Assembly (NCBI GenBank): GCA_041396585.1
Contig: JAWKYG010000006.1
Coordinates: 186,001 to 250,000 of the forward strand
Source: JAUIAI01 sp041396585
GTDB lineage: Bacteria; Pseudomonadota; Gammaproteobacteria; Burkholderiales; Burkholderiaceae_E
DNA: 64,000 nucleotides
Direction of reading: 5' to 3'
Made by a program: the position numbers and the translations under genes. The notes below the pieces were generated by a model. That model was not told the DNA's origin. It ran no database searches and saw only the letters and a program-made list of their open reading frames with translations. Of this stretch, positions 8,451-16,275 are shown piece by piece; positions within the stretch are counted from its first letter, which is position 1; each line of letters opens with the position of its first letter.

Positions 8451-9655
8451 TGTTCGCCTGGGTGATGGCTGCCGTGTTGGCGCTTGCCGCGAGCAGCGCC
8501 GAGGCGACCTCACTGAGAGAGGTGGTGCGCTACGCGCTGGCCAACGATCCAGCCATCGTCGCGGCCGGCGCCCAACGCACGGCCGCCGGCTTCGAGATCG
8601 ATCGTGCCCGCGCCAAACACCTGCCCACCGTCGATGTCATCGGCTCGCAACGACTGGCAGGCACCACCGATAGCCGACTCGGCCCGAGACTGCGCCTGAA
8701 CCTCTGGGCTTCGGGCGCCATCGACGCCGAGATCGAACGCGAGCGCTGGCGCGAGCAGTCACTGGCCAGCCGGCTCACCGACCAGCGGGAGGCGATCGCC
8801 TTCGATACCCTGAGCGCCTACTTCCGGGTCCTCGGCGCGCGCGAGTTGCTGGCGGCCACACGGGCCAATTTCGGCCGCCATGCCGAATTGGTCGATGACT
8901 TCCGCCAGATCGCGCGGATCGACCGTGGCCGGCGCTTCGATCTGGTCCAGGCCAGCGCAAGGCTCGAACAACTGCGCTTCCAGGTGGCCGAGGGCGAGGC
9001 CGAACTGGCGCAGGCGAGCGAGGCCCTGACCCGCTTCTATCCGCCGGGAATCGATGCCGACAAGCTCGTTGAACCGGCGGCGCTGTCCGAACCCGAGCCG
9101 CTGAGTCCGGCACGCATCCAGGCGCTGATCGACCAACATCCGGCGGTGCTGGCCGCGCAGCGCGATTTGCGCAGTGCCAAGGCGAACGTCGAAGTGGCCA
9201 GCGCAAGCCGCGGGCCCCGGCTCGATGTCGAAACCCGCACCGGTGCCGACAGCTTCACGCAGCTGACGGTCTCGTGGCCGGCATTCGACCCCGGCGCATC
9301 TACCACCGAGGCCTCGGCCGCTGCCTCGCTGACCGGCGCCGAGGCCGAGGTCGAGCGGGAACGTCGAATCGTCAATGAGCGGCTGCGCAGCGCTGGCCAC
9401 GCCTGGCGGACCGCGCGCGAACGATCGGCCATTGCGGCCGACCAGATCCGGGTGGCCGGTCAGCTGGTGGAGGTCTATCGCGAGCAGTTCGGCATCGGTC
9501 GCCGCAATCTGCTCGATCTGCTCAATGCCTACGCCGAGCTGGCCAGCGCGGAGAGCGCGGCCGTCCGCAGTCGCCTCGAAGCCGCCCAGGCGCGTTATCG
9601 TATCGAGTATGCGATCGGCCGGCTGACGCTGCTGTTCACCCCGAGACCTCAATGA
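8450..9655 (+). CDS. TolC-family outer-membrane channel of type I secretion
   Basis: 401 aa, with a signal peptide (MFAWVMAAVLALAASSAEA). The mature protein begins TSLREVVRYALANDPAI, typical of the OEP/TolC family, and contains two long helical halves rich in Ala, Glu and Arg. It forms the trimeric outer-membrane tunnel that works with the ABC protein and the HlyD-type adaptor. Its ATG overlaps the stop of the Bap-like gene (TGATG), and its own stop overlaps the next ATG (ATGA), so the genes are translationally coupled. It is slightly shorter than E. coli TolC, as is common for dedicated LapE/AggA-like channels. Confidence 0.88.
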   Translation: MFAWVMAAVLALAASSAEATSLREVVRYALANDPAIVAAGAQRTAAGFEIDRARAKHLPTVDVIGSQRLAGTTDSRLGPRLRLNLWASGAIDAEIERERWREQSLASRLTDQREAIAFDTLSAYFRVLGARELLAATRANFGRHAELVDDFRQIARIDRGRRFDLVQASARLEQLRFQVAEGEAELAQASEALTRFYPPGIDADKLVEPAALSEPEPLSPARIQALIDQHPAVLAAQRDLRSAKANVEVASASRGPRLDVETRTGADSFTQLTVSWPAFDPGASTTEASAAASLTGAEAEVERERRIVNERLRSAGHAWRTARERSAIAADQIRVAGQLVEVYREQFGIGRRNLLDLLNAYAELASAESAAVRSRLEAAQARYRIEYAIGRLTLLFTPRPQ

Positions 9656-11763
9656 CCAAGACGCCACCGCAACTGCTCGAAGGCTTGTCGAAACTGTCGC
9701 AGGCCCGCGGCCGGCCGGTCTCGGTGGTGGCCATGCAGGCCCAACTCACCTTCGACGGCCACGGCGCGGTAAACATGGCCTCCTTGCGTGCGGCGGTGTC
9801 CGGCTCCGGCCTGGTGCTTGGCCGCCATGATGGCTCGCTGCTCGGGTTGCGCCCCGACCAACTACCTGCGTTGGCCGCCTGCGGCGACGGTTCTTTCAAA
9901 CTGGTCAGTGACCCGGCCCAGCTGCAGGACGATGACCTTCCGGGTGGCTACGGCGGCTATTGTCTGACCCTCACCCTGCTGCCCGACCCGGACCGCCGCT
10001 CCGAATTGCCGGCCCGGCGTAGTGCGCGCGCCTGGTTCTGGCAGGTTTTGTGGCGTCTGCGGCCGTTCTACCTGCACGTGGCGCTCGCCACACTGGTTGT
10101 GAACCTGCTTTCGATCGCGGTCAGCCTGTATGTGATGAATGTCTACGACCGGGTCGTTCCCAATCGCACCTACGAAACGCTCTGGGTGCTGACCATCGGC
10201 ACGCTGATCGCGCTGGCCTTCGATTTCTGCGCACGCATGCTGCGCGGCTGGCTGATCGACACGGCGGGCAAACGCGCCGATATCGAGATCAGCTCGAATC
10301 TGTTCCAGCGCATGCTCTCGATGCAGTTCATCAGTAAGCCGGTCTCTTCCGGTTCGTTTGTCAACAACCTGCGCGATTTCGAGGCGATCCGCGAGGTGCT
10401 CACTTCGGCCAGTCTGACGGCCTTGATCGACCTGCCCTTCTTTCTGCTGTTCGTGGGGGTGATCGCGTTGATCGCACCGCCTCTGGCCGTGATCCCGATT
10501 TCGGCGGCGGTACTGGTCGTGATCGCGGGCCTGATCGTGCAACGCCCGCTGGCCCGACACATCCTCGACATGATGAAGGAGGGCTCGCAGCGCCAGGGCC
10601 TGGCGGTCGAGACCGTCGAGGGCCTCGAAACGCTGAAGGTCAACAATGCGCTGGGCCATGCCCAGCAGCGCTGGGAGTGGTTCACGGCCTCTGTCGCGGT
10701 GGCCTCGAACAAGTCGCGCAATCTGTCCAATTTCGTCATCAATGCCACCTCACTGATCCAGCAGATGGTGACCGTGGCCACGGTCACGGTCGGCGTCTAT
10801 CTGATCCATGCCGGCCAGCTCTCGATGGGCGGCCTGATCGGCATCGTGATCCTGTGCGGGCGCGCCATCGCGCCGCTTGCCCAGGTGGCCGGCCTGGCCG
10901 TGCGGGTGCAACAGGCGCGGGCCGCGTTCAGCGGCCTGCAGGCCATGATGGACAAACCGCTCGAACGCGACGATGACCGTGCCTATCTGAGCGTGCCGCG
11001 GCCCCAGGGTGCGATCGCCTTGTCCAATGTCACGTTCAAGCACGACCCACAGGGCCCCGACCTGTTTCGCGATTTCTCACTGCGTTTCGGCCCGGGCGAG
11101 CGCGTGGCGATTCTCGGGCGCACGGGCAGTGGCAAGTCCACGCTGCTGCGCCTGGGCGCGGGCCTGTACTCGCCCAGCGCCGGTCTGGTCAGCCTCGATG
11201 GCATCGACATGCGCCAGATCGACCCGGCCGAGTTGCGCGCCTCGGTGGCGCTGGTGCCGCAGGACGCCCGCCTGTTCATGGGCACGCTGCGAGAGAACCT
11301 CGATATCGCGCGCATCGATCGCCGTGGCGATGATGAGCAGCTGGTGAACGTGCTCAAGCAATTCGGCCTGGCGCAGATGATCGCGCGCCATCCGCGCGGC
11401 CTGGACATGCAGCTCGGCGAGGATGGCATGGGTCTGTCCGGTGGCCAGAAGCGGCTGGTGGCCCTGGCACGCCTGGCCTTGCGCGACCCGACCGTCGCCC
11501 TGCTCGATGAGCCCACCAGCGGGCTGGACCCCAGCACCGAGCGCTCGATTCTGAACACGCTGCGCGAATGGAGTGAAACACCGAACGCCAGCGGCACCCG
11601 CCGGGCGTTGATCGTGGTCACCCACCGGCCTCAGGTGCTGGAGATCGTCGACCGCGTCCTGGTGATGGAGGGCGGACGCATCGTGGTCGACGGCCCACGG
11701 GCCGAGGTCATGGAGAAGCTTGCCAAGGGCATCACGATTTCAATCGACGGAGGCGGCGCGTGA
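9652..11763 (+). CDS. Type I secretion ABC transporter (LapB/RtxB-like), degenerate C39 domain
   Basis: 703 aa. Residues 1-125 form a C39-like domain without the protease Cys motif, as in transporters of RTX/Bap proteins that do not cleave a leader. The membrane domain spans about 135-420. The nucleotide-binding domain has Walker A GRTGSGKST (about 488), signature LSGGQKR (about 592) and Walker B VALLDEPTSGLD (about 615). It powers export of unfolded substrates across both membranes. It is coupled by 4-bp overlaps to the TolC gene upstream and the HlyD gene downstream. The natural substrates are the two Bap-like proteins just upstream, and perhaps the RTX protein at 16276. Confidence 0.93.
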   Translation: MTKTPPQLLEGLSKLSQARGRPVSVVAMQAQLTFDGHGAVNMASLRAAVSGSGLVLGRHDGSLLGLRPDQLPALAACGDGSFKLVSDPAQLQDDDLPGGYGGYCLTLTLLPDPDRRSELPARRSARAWFWQVLWRLRPFYLHVALATLVVNLLSIAVSLYVMNVYDRVVPNRTYETLWVLTIGTLIALAFDFCARMLRGWLIDTAGKRADIEISSNLFQRMLSMQFISKPVSSGSFVNNLRDFEAIREVLTSASLTALIDLPFFLLFVGVIALIAPPLAVIPISAAVLVVIAGLIVQRPLARHILDMMKEGSQRQGLAVETVEGLETLKVNNALGHAQQRWEWFTASVAVASNKSRNLSNFVINATSLIQQMVTVATVTVGVYLIHAGQLSMGGLIGIVILCGRAIAPLAQVAGLAVRVQQARAAFSGLQAMMDKPLERDDDRAYLSVPRPQGAIALSNVTFKHDPQGPDLFRDFSLRFGPGERVAILGRTGSGKSTLLRLGAGLYSPSAGLVSLDGIDMRQIDPAELRASVALVPQDARLFMGTLRENLDIARIDRRGDDEQLVNVLKQFGLAQMIARHPRGLDMQLGEDGMGLSGGQKRLVALARLALRDPTVALLDEPTSGLDPSTERSILNTLREWSETPNASGTRRALIVVTHRPQVLEIVDRVLVMEGGRIVVDGPRAEVMEKLAKGITISIDGGGA

Positions 11764-12965
11764 ATCAGGCGGCGATTTCCCCGGGATACGGGGTCGGCGA
11801 AAAGCCCTGGATGGCGTTTCTGTCGATCATCCTGATGGCCGGACTGCTGGCCTCTTTCATCGGCTGGGCCGCGATGTCGGAGCTCGAGGAGGTCACGCGT
11901 GGCCAGGGCCGTGTCATTCCCTCCAGCCGCGAGCAGGTGATCCAAAGCCTGGATCCGGGCATCCTCACCGAGTTGCTCGTGCGCGAGGGAGACGCGGTCG
12001 AGAAGGGTCAGATGCTGCTGCGCATCGATGACACCCGCGCCTCGGCCCTGTATCGCGAGCTGCAGGCCAAGACCGTGGCGCTGGCCGCATCCGCCGAGCG
12101 GCTACGCGCCGAAGCCTACGGTGGAGAACCCAAGTTCGCGGCCGAGGTCCAGGCCGTGCCGGAGGTATTGCGGCGCGAGCGACAGGCGTTTCTGGCCCGT
12201 CGCAATGCACTCGAGAACAGCCTCGCCGGCTTGAAACGCGGCGTCGCCCTGCTCGACCGCGAGATCGCGATCACAGCCCCCATGGTCGAACGCGGCCTGG
12301 TCTCCGAGGTCGAATTGCTGCGGCTGCAACGACAACGCAACGACACCGCGCTGCAGATCTCCGATCGCCTCGACAAGTTCCGCGCCGATGCCGCCGCCGA
12401 TCTGATCAAGTTCGAGAGCGAACTGGCCCAGACCCGGGAAACCCTGACCGCGCGTGCCGACACCTTCAAGCGCACCGAGATTCATTCGCCGATGAAGGGC
12501 ACGGTCAAGGCGATTCGCGTGAACACGATCGGCGGTGTGGTTCAGGCAGGTCAGGAGATCATGACCATCGTCCCGAGCGAGGACACGCTGGTCATCGAAG
12601 CCTTCGTGCGCCCCGCCGACGTCGCGTTCCTGCATCCGGGCCAGAAGGCCGTGGTCAAACTCTCGGCCTACGATTACGCGATCTATGGCGGCCTCGAAGG
12701 CACGGTCGAGAACATCAGTCCGAACACCGTGCGCGACGAGCGCCGGGCCGACAGCATCGTGGCCGCCGTTACCGACGAATCCGAGGCCTTCTATCGCGTC
12801 TTGGTACGTACCCGCGACAATGCCCTGATCACGCCCGACGGTCGCCAACTGCCGATCATCGCCGGCATGACCGCGACCGTGGAGATGCTCACCGGGCGCA
12901 AGACCGTTCTGCAATACCTGGTCAAGCCGCTGAACCGCGCCCAGGAGGCACTGCGCGAGCGCTGA
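11760..12965 (+). CDS. HlyD-family type I secretion adaptor
   Basis: 401 aa. GTG start at 11760, overlapping the stop of the ABC gene. One N-terminal transmembrane helix (about 20-40) is followed by a biotinyl-lipoyl-like half motif, a long alpha-hairpin (about 105-240), a second lipoyl-like part (IHSPMKGTVKAI) and a beta-barrel domain. It ends in VLQYLVKPLNRAQEALRER, which is characteristic of LapC/HlyD adaptors. It bridges the inner-membrane ABC dimer and the TolC trimer. It is the last gene of the coupled series that begins with the Bap-like proteins. Confidence 0.92.
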   Translation: MNQAAISPGYGVGEKPWMAFLSIILMAGLLASFIGWAAMSELEEVTRGQGRVIPSSREQVIQSLDPGILTELLVREGDAVEKGQMLLRIDDTRASALYRELQAKTVALAASAERLRAEAYGGEPKFAAEVQAVPEVLRRERQAFLARRNALENSLAGLKRGVALLDREIAITAPMVERGLVSEVELLRLQRQRNDTALQISDRLDKFRADAAADLIKFESELAQTRETLTARADTFKRTEIHSPMKGTVKAIRVNTIGGVVQAGQEIMTIVPSEDTLVIEAFVRPADVAFLHPGQKAVVKLSAYDYAIYGGLEGTVENISPNTVRDERRADSIVAAVTDESEAFYRVLVRTRDNALITPDGRQLPIIAGMTATVEMLTGRKTVLQYLVKPLNRAQEALRER

Positions 12966-13437
12966 GCCTTGTCACGGGCATGCTGTCGGCCGGCCGGCGC
13001 AACGTCTGATCAGCCAGGCGGCCCTGCCGTGGCGCAGACTGCGCGAGCATCGATGCAATGCTGCGGGGAGTACAACACCGAGTGCCGGCGTTCCTCGCTA
13101 AACTACCCCTCGCCCGGTGGATCCCAACGGCGACTGCGCGTCGTGCATGAACCACGCCACGGGATCGGTGCTTGATGCAACAAGCTTGCCCGTCGCCCGC
13201 CGGCTCCGGATCGTCGCAAGCGACCTTACCGACCGGGCGCGGACAACGCTTGTGGGCCTCCTGAGGCCCGTTGAACGGCTGCCGGTTCACAGACGACCGG
13301 ATCGCGGGTAAAGCTTAAGAAAGCTGCCCGACTCCGCCGGAGCCGTGGCGCTGCCATTCGAAAGTGTGAGCCGTGTTCCCCGGCGCGATGCCCCCGGGTG
13401 CGATACGGCGTCCTGACTGTCTTAATTGGATGAACCA
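12966..13437. other. Intergenic region after the type I secretion operon
   Basis: No coding region was recognised. A small GC hairpin (GGGCCTC/GAGGCCC, 13254-13269) has too short a loop and no T-run. TAAAGCTT followed by GCCCGACT (13309-13334) loosely recalls a sigma-28 promoter but has the wrong spacing. Confidence 0.35.
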
Positions 13438-14565
13438 GTGAATTCCCGGAAAAAGCTCTTCATTCATGGCATCCGCGGTATCCCTGCCAGCCATGGCGGC
13501 TTCGAGACCTTTGCGGAATTCCTGGCGCCCTATCTCGTCGAGCATGGCTGGGACGTCACGGTGTATTGCCAGGAGCTCGGCAATGGGAAGCCCTACACCG
13601 ACCACTGGAAAGGCGTCGAACTGATCCATATCCCGGTGTCTGGTGACGGCGCGAAGGGCTCGGTCGTATTCGACTGGCTGACGGTCAAAGACGCCTGCGC
13701 GAAGCAAGGGCTCAATCTGACGCTGGGCTACAACACGGCGATCTTCTCGGCTTACCTGAGGCTGAAGAAGAAAACGAACCTCATCAACATGGACGGCATC
13801 GAGTGGAAGCGCCAGAAGTGGTCGAAACCGGTTCAGGCCTGGCTCTACCTGAATGAACGCCTGGGTTGCCTGCTTGGCAATCACCTTATCGCCGACCACC
13901 CCGAGATCCTGAATCATCTTGCCTCGCGCGTGAGCCGCGACAAGATCACGATGATTCCGTATGGATCGAACCTGCTCGAAGGTTCCGATCCGTCCGTTCT
14001 CGAACGTTTCGGCATCGAGCCTCGTTCTTATGCGATCGTCATCGCGCGGCCAGAGCCTGAGAACTCGATCCTGGAGATCGTGAGCGCCTTCGCCAGCAAG
14101 CCGCGCAAGCACCAACTGGTCGTTCTCGGAAACTATGATTCCGAGACGAACCCGTATCACAAAGAAGTGCTGGACGCGGCCAACTCATCGGTGAAATTCG
14201 TCGGCGCGATCTACGATCAGGAGGTCGTCAATGTGCTGCGATTTCATGCGCGCCTGTACATCCACGGCCACCAGGTCGGTGGCACGAACCCTTCCCTGGT
14301 CGAATTGCTCGGGGCGGGGGCGCCCGTGCTGGCACACGACAACCGCTTCAATCGATGGGTTGCCGGAAGCGGTGCCCACTTCTTCGAGAACGAAAGCGAA
14401 TGCCGTCAGGAGCTCGACGCCATTCTCGACGACGACCAGGAACTGAGCCGGATGAGCGCGGCGAGCCGCGCGCAGCATGCGCAGATGTTCACCTGGGACA
14501 AGATCCTGGGCGCCTATGACGAACTCCTGACCGACTGGCACAGTCGCTTGCCCGCAGCCCGTTAA
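13438..14565 (+). CDS. Glycosyltransferase, GT4-like with DUF1972 N-terminus
   Basis: 375 aa from GTG 13438, which has GGA 7 bp upstream and aligns with the family start; a TTG 12 bp earlier is in frame but less likely. The N-terminus KKLFIHGIRGIPASHGGFET is the DUF1972 signature (usually G-T-R-G-I-P-A-x-Y-G-G-F-E), found in glycosyltransferases, often rhamnosyltransferases, of O-antigen and EPS clusters. The C-terminal half has a GT4-like donor-site region including HGHQVGGTNPSLVELLGAG. It is a cytoplasmic enzyme acting on lipid-linked repeat units. Convergent with the next glycosyltransferase. The sugar transferred is unknown. Confidence 0.85.
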   Translation: MNSRKKLFIHGIRGIPASHGGFETFAEFLAPYLVEHGWDVTVYCQELGNGKPYTDHWKGVELIHIPVSGDGAKGSVVFDWLTVKDACAKQGLNLTLGYNTAIFSAYLRLKKKTNLINMDGIEWKRQKWSKPVQAWLYLNERLGCLLGNHLIADHPEILNHLASRVSRDKITMIPYGSNLLEGSDPSVLERFGIEPRSYAIVIARPEPENSILEIVSAFASKPRKHQLVVLGNYDSETNPYHKEVLDAANSSVKFVGAIYDQEVVNVLRFHARLYIHGHQVGGTNPSLVELLGAGAPVLAHDNRFNRWVAGSGAHFFENESECRQELDAILDDDQELSRMSAASRAQHAQMFTWDKILGAYDELLTDWHSRLPAAR

Positions 14566-14600
14566 CGACGCAAAGCCTGGCCTCGGCCGAGCGTGCCGCG

Positions 14601-14668
14601 CCGCCGTTTCGGCGCCTTCTACCTGTGCACCCGACCGCCGTTTCGACGCCTTATGCCGGTGCACCGGC
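14601..14668. repeat. Imperfect direct repeat (about 34 bp) between convergent glycosyltransferases
   Basis: ccgccgtttcggcgcctt at 14601-14618 recurs as ccgccgtttcgacgcctt at 14635-14652 with one mismatch. Similarity continues into the following gtgcacc. The second copy covers the stop codon of the minus-strand gene, so this looks like a small local duplication of that gene's end. Each copy can form a short GCCG-ttt-CGGC-like hairpin. Confidence 0.55.
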
Positions 14669-15922
14669 TGCCGGCATAGCGTGCATCGCGCCCGCCTTGA
14701 CGCCCAGATCCGCATAGAGATCGGACATGGACTCGAAATAGCGCTGCGCGGTAAAGCGCTCGGCCACGTCGTCCCGCGCCATGCGGCCCATCTCGAGCAG
14801 GGATTCATCAGACCGGGCAAAGACCTGTTCGATCACCCCGGCCAGTTTCTCTGCATTGCCGCTCTCGAACAGGTAGCCAGACACCCCTGGCCGAATCATC
14901 TCCGGAATCCCGCCGATGTCGGCGCCGATCACGATCTTGCCCAGCCCGTACGACTCGAGAATGCTCATCGGCGCATTCTCGTACCACTCGGAAGGCAGCA
15001 CAACAGCCCGGGCGCCCTGCAGGATCGGCAGGAACTCTTCCTTGCGCCGGTATCCATGAAACACCGCGTCGCAGCGCAGGTCCCGGGCAAGTTGCTTCAA
15101 CTCGTCTTCGACGGGCCCGGTGCCCACGAGGTGAAGCCTGACACCCGTGCGGCTGACAGCCTTCAACAGCGTGGCGACGCCCTTCTCCGGGGCCAGTCGA
15201 CCGAAATAGATGAGGTAATCACCGACCTGATCACTGGCCTGATAGTGGGAGACGTCGATGCTGTTCGGGATGTAGACCAGCTTGTCGTCCGGCCAGCCCC
15301 ATTCCATCAGTTTGTTCTGGAAGAACCGGCTCGGCACGACGATCTTGTCCAGATTGTTGCGATACAGGCCGAACGACTTGTGAATCGCGGACTCCACCAT
15401 GACCAGGGCGGAGACGCTCAGCGAGTCATGCAGGCATCGGTGCCTGACCACGTTCAGCAGATTGCCACCTTTGCAGCGCTCACAGATTCCGGTGCTGTTG
15501 AGCATCTTGTAGGCCGGACAGGCGATCTTCAGATCATGCGCCGTCATGACCGTCGGGATGCCTCTGTCTTTCAGTGCTGCCAGCGCCGATGGTGAGAGAT
15601 GGTGGTAGATACAGTGCGCGTGAGCGACATCGGGCCGCCAGTCGTCGATCAGCTGATTGATCTTTCGCTTGGCCTCGAAGGAGTAAATGACCTTGCCGGC
15701 CATGGCCAGTTTGTTGACCACGCCGTAGTCGTTGCCGAACTCCAGTTCATCGATGAAGTACTTGCTCCATGGCGACGGCTCGTTCTTCGGATGGTGCATT
15801 GAAAAGAAGCCGGTATCCCATCCGTGCTCACGGAACAACTGCGCATGTTCGAAATAGACGGCATCCGAACCACCGCGGCGGTAGTGATATGAGTTGAGCG
15901 AGAGCAGTCTTGGCTTGGTCAT
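14651..15922 (-). CDS. Glycosyltransferase family 4
   Basis: 423 aa. Start 15922 (MTKPRLLSLNSYHYRRGGSD) is preferred over a 62-residue upstream extension that is not GT4-like; GGAAA lies 10 bp upstream. The N-terminal GT-B domain contains YHYRRGGSDAVYFEHAQLF and HAHCIYHHLSPSAL. The C-terminal Glycos_transf_1 domain has YFGRLAPEKGVATLL, LVGTGPVEDELK and the donor-binding stretch LPSEWYENAPMSILESYGLG. CPAYKMLNSTGICERC, between the domains, is a Cys cluster found in a subset of capsule and EPS GT4 enzymes. It probably adds a sugar to the EPS repeat unit. Confidence 0.88.
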   Translation of the reverse strand: MTKPRLLSLNSYHYRRGGSDAVYFEHAQLFREHGWDTGFFSMHHPKNEPSPWSKYFIDELEFGNDYGVVNKLAMAGKVIYSFEAKRKINQLIDDWRPDVAHAHCIYHHLSPSALAALKDRGIPTVMTAHDLKIACPAYKMLNSTGICERCKGGNLLNVVRHRCLHDSLSVSALVMVESAIHKSFGLYRNNLDKIVVPSRFFQNKLMEWGWPDDKLVYIPNSIDVSHYQASDQVGDYLIYFGRLAPEKGVATLLKAVSRTGVRLHLVGTGPVEDELKQLARDLRCDAVFHGYRRKEEFLPILQGARAVVLPSEWYENAPMSILESYGLGKIVIGADIGGIPEMIRPGVSGYLFESGNAEKLAGVIEQVFARSDESLLEMGRMARDDVAERFTAQRYFESMSDLYADLGVKAGAMHAMPAAGAPA

Positions 15923-16213
15923 GTCAATCGACTTTCCGCGTGTTTGTCTGTCCAGACCCGTTGGGCGCCCGATCGCGCGCAGGAAAGATCGGGAAGTGCC
16001 CAAGAGGCTGCGGATGCTAGGCCTGCAGCACGCGCGGCAACGCTGCCCACACTCGGCAAATAGCGTTTCGATCATAGCGTTTGGAACAGGCAATGCAATG
16101 ATCGCCACTGATTGGTCGTCGGACGGCCCCCCCTTTCAGTCGGACGGCGGCTAACCGTGCTGCCGGGCCAGCGCCGGCCGGAGCACGCGGTACCGCAGCC
16201 GTTCGAAGCGCCC

Positions 16214-16250
16214 AAAAGAAAAGGGCCCGGATCGAACGCTCCGGGCCCTT
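16214..16250 (-). terminator. Intrinsic terminator of the RTX adhesin gene
   Basis: An 11-bp perfect stem (AAGGGCCCGGA/TCCGGGCCCTT, arms 16221-16231 and 16240-16250) is followed on the minus strand by TTTTCTTTT. It lies 26 bp after the stop of the minus-strand gene at 16276. Apart from this, nothing was seen between 15923 and 16275. Confidence 0.85.
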
Positions 16251-16275
16251 CGCAAGCGTGCTGCCACGCAGACGA

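Noticed and set aside
8759..9667. 302-codon minus-strand frame opposite the TolC gene
   Set aside because: Shadow of a GC-rich gene; no signal, motif or RBS.
13309..13334. TAAAGCTT ... GCCCGACT resembling a sigma-28 (flagellar) promoter
   Set aside because: Spacing is 2 bp short and the -10 part has too few matches; the gene downstream is a glycosyltransferase.
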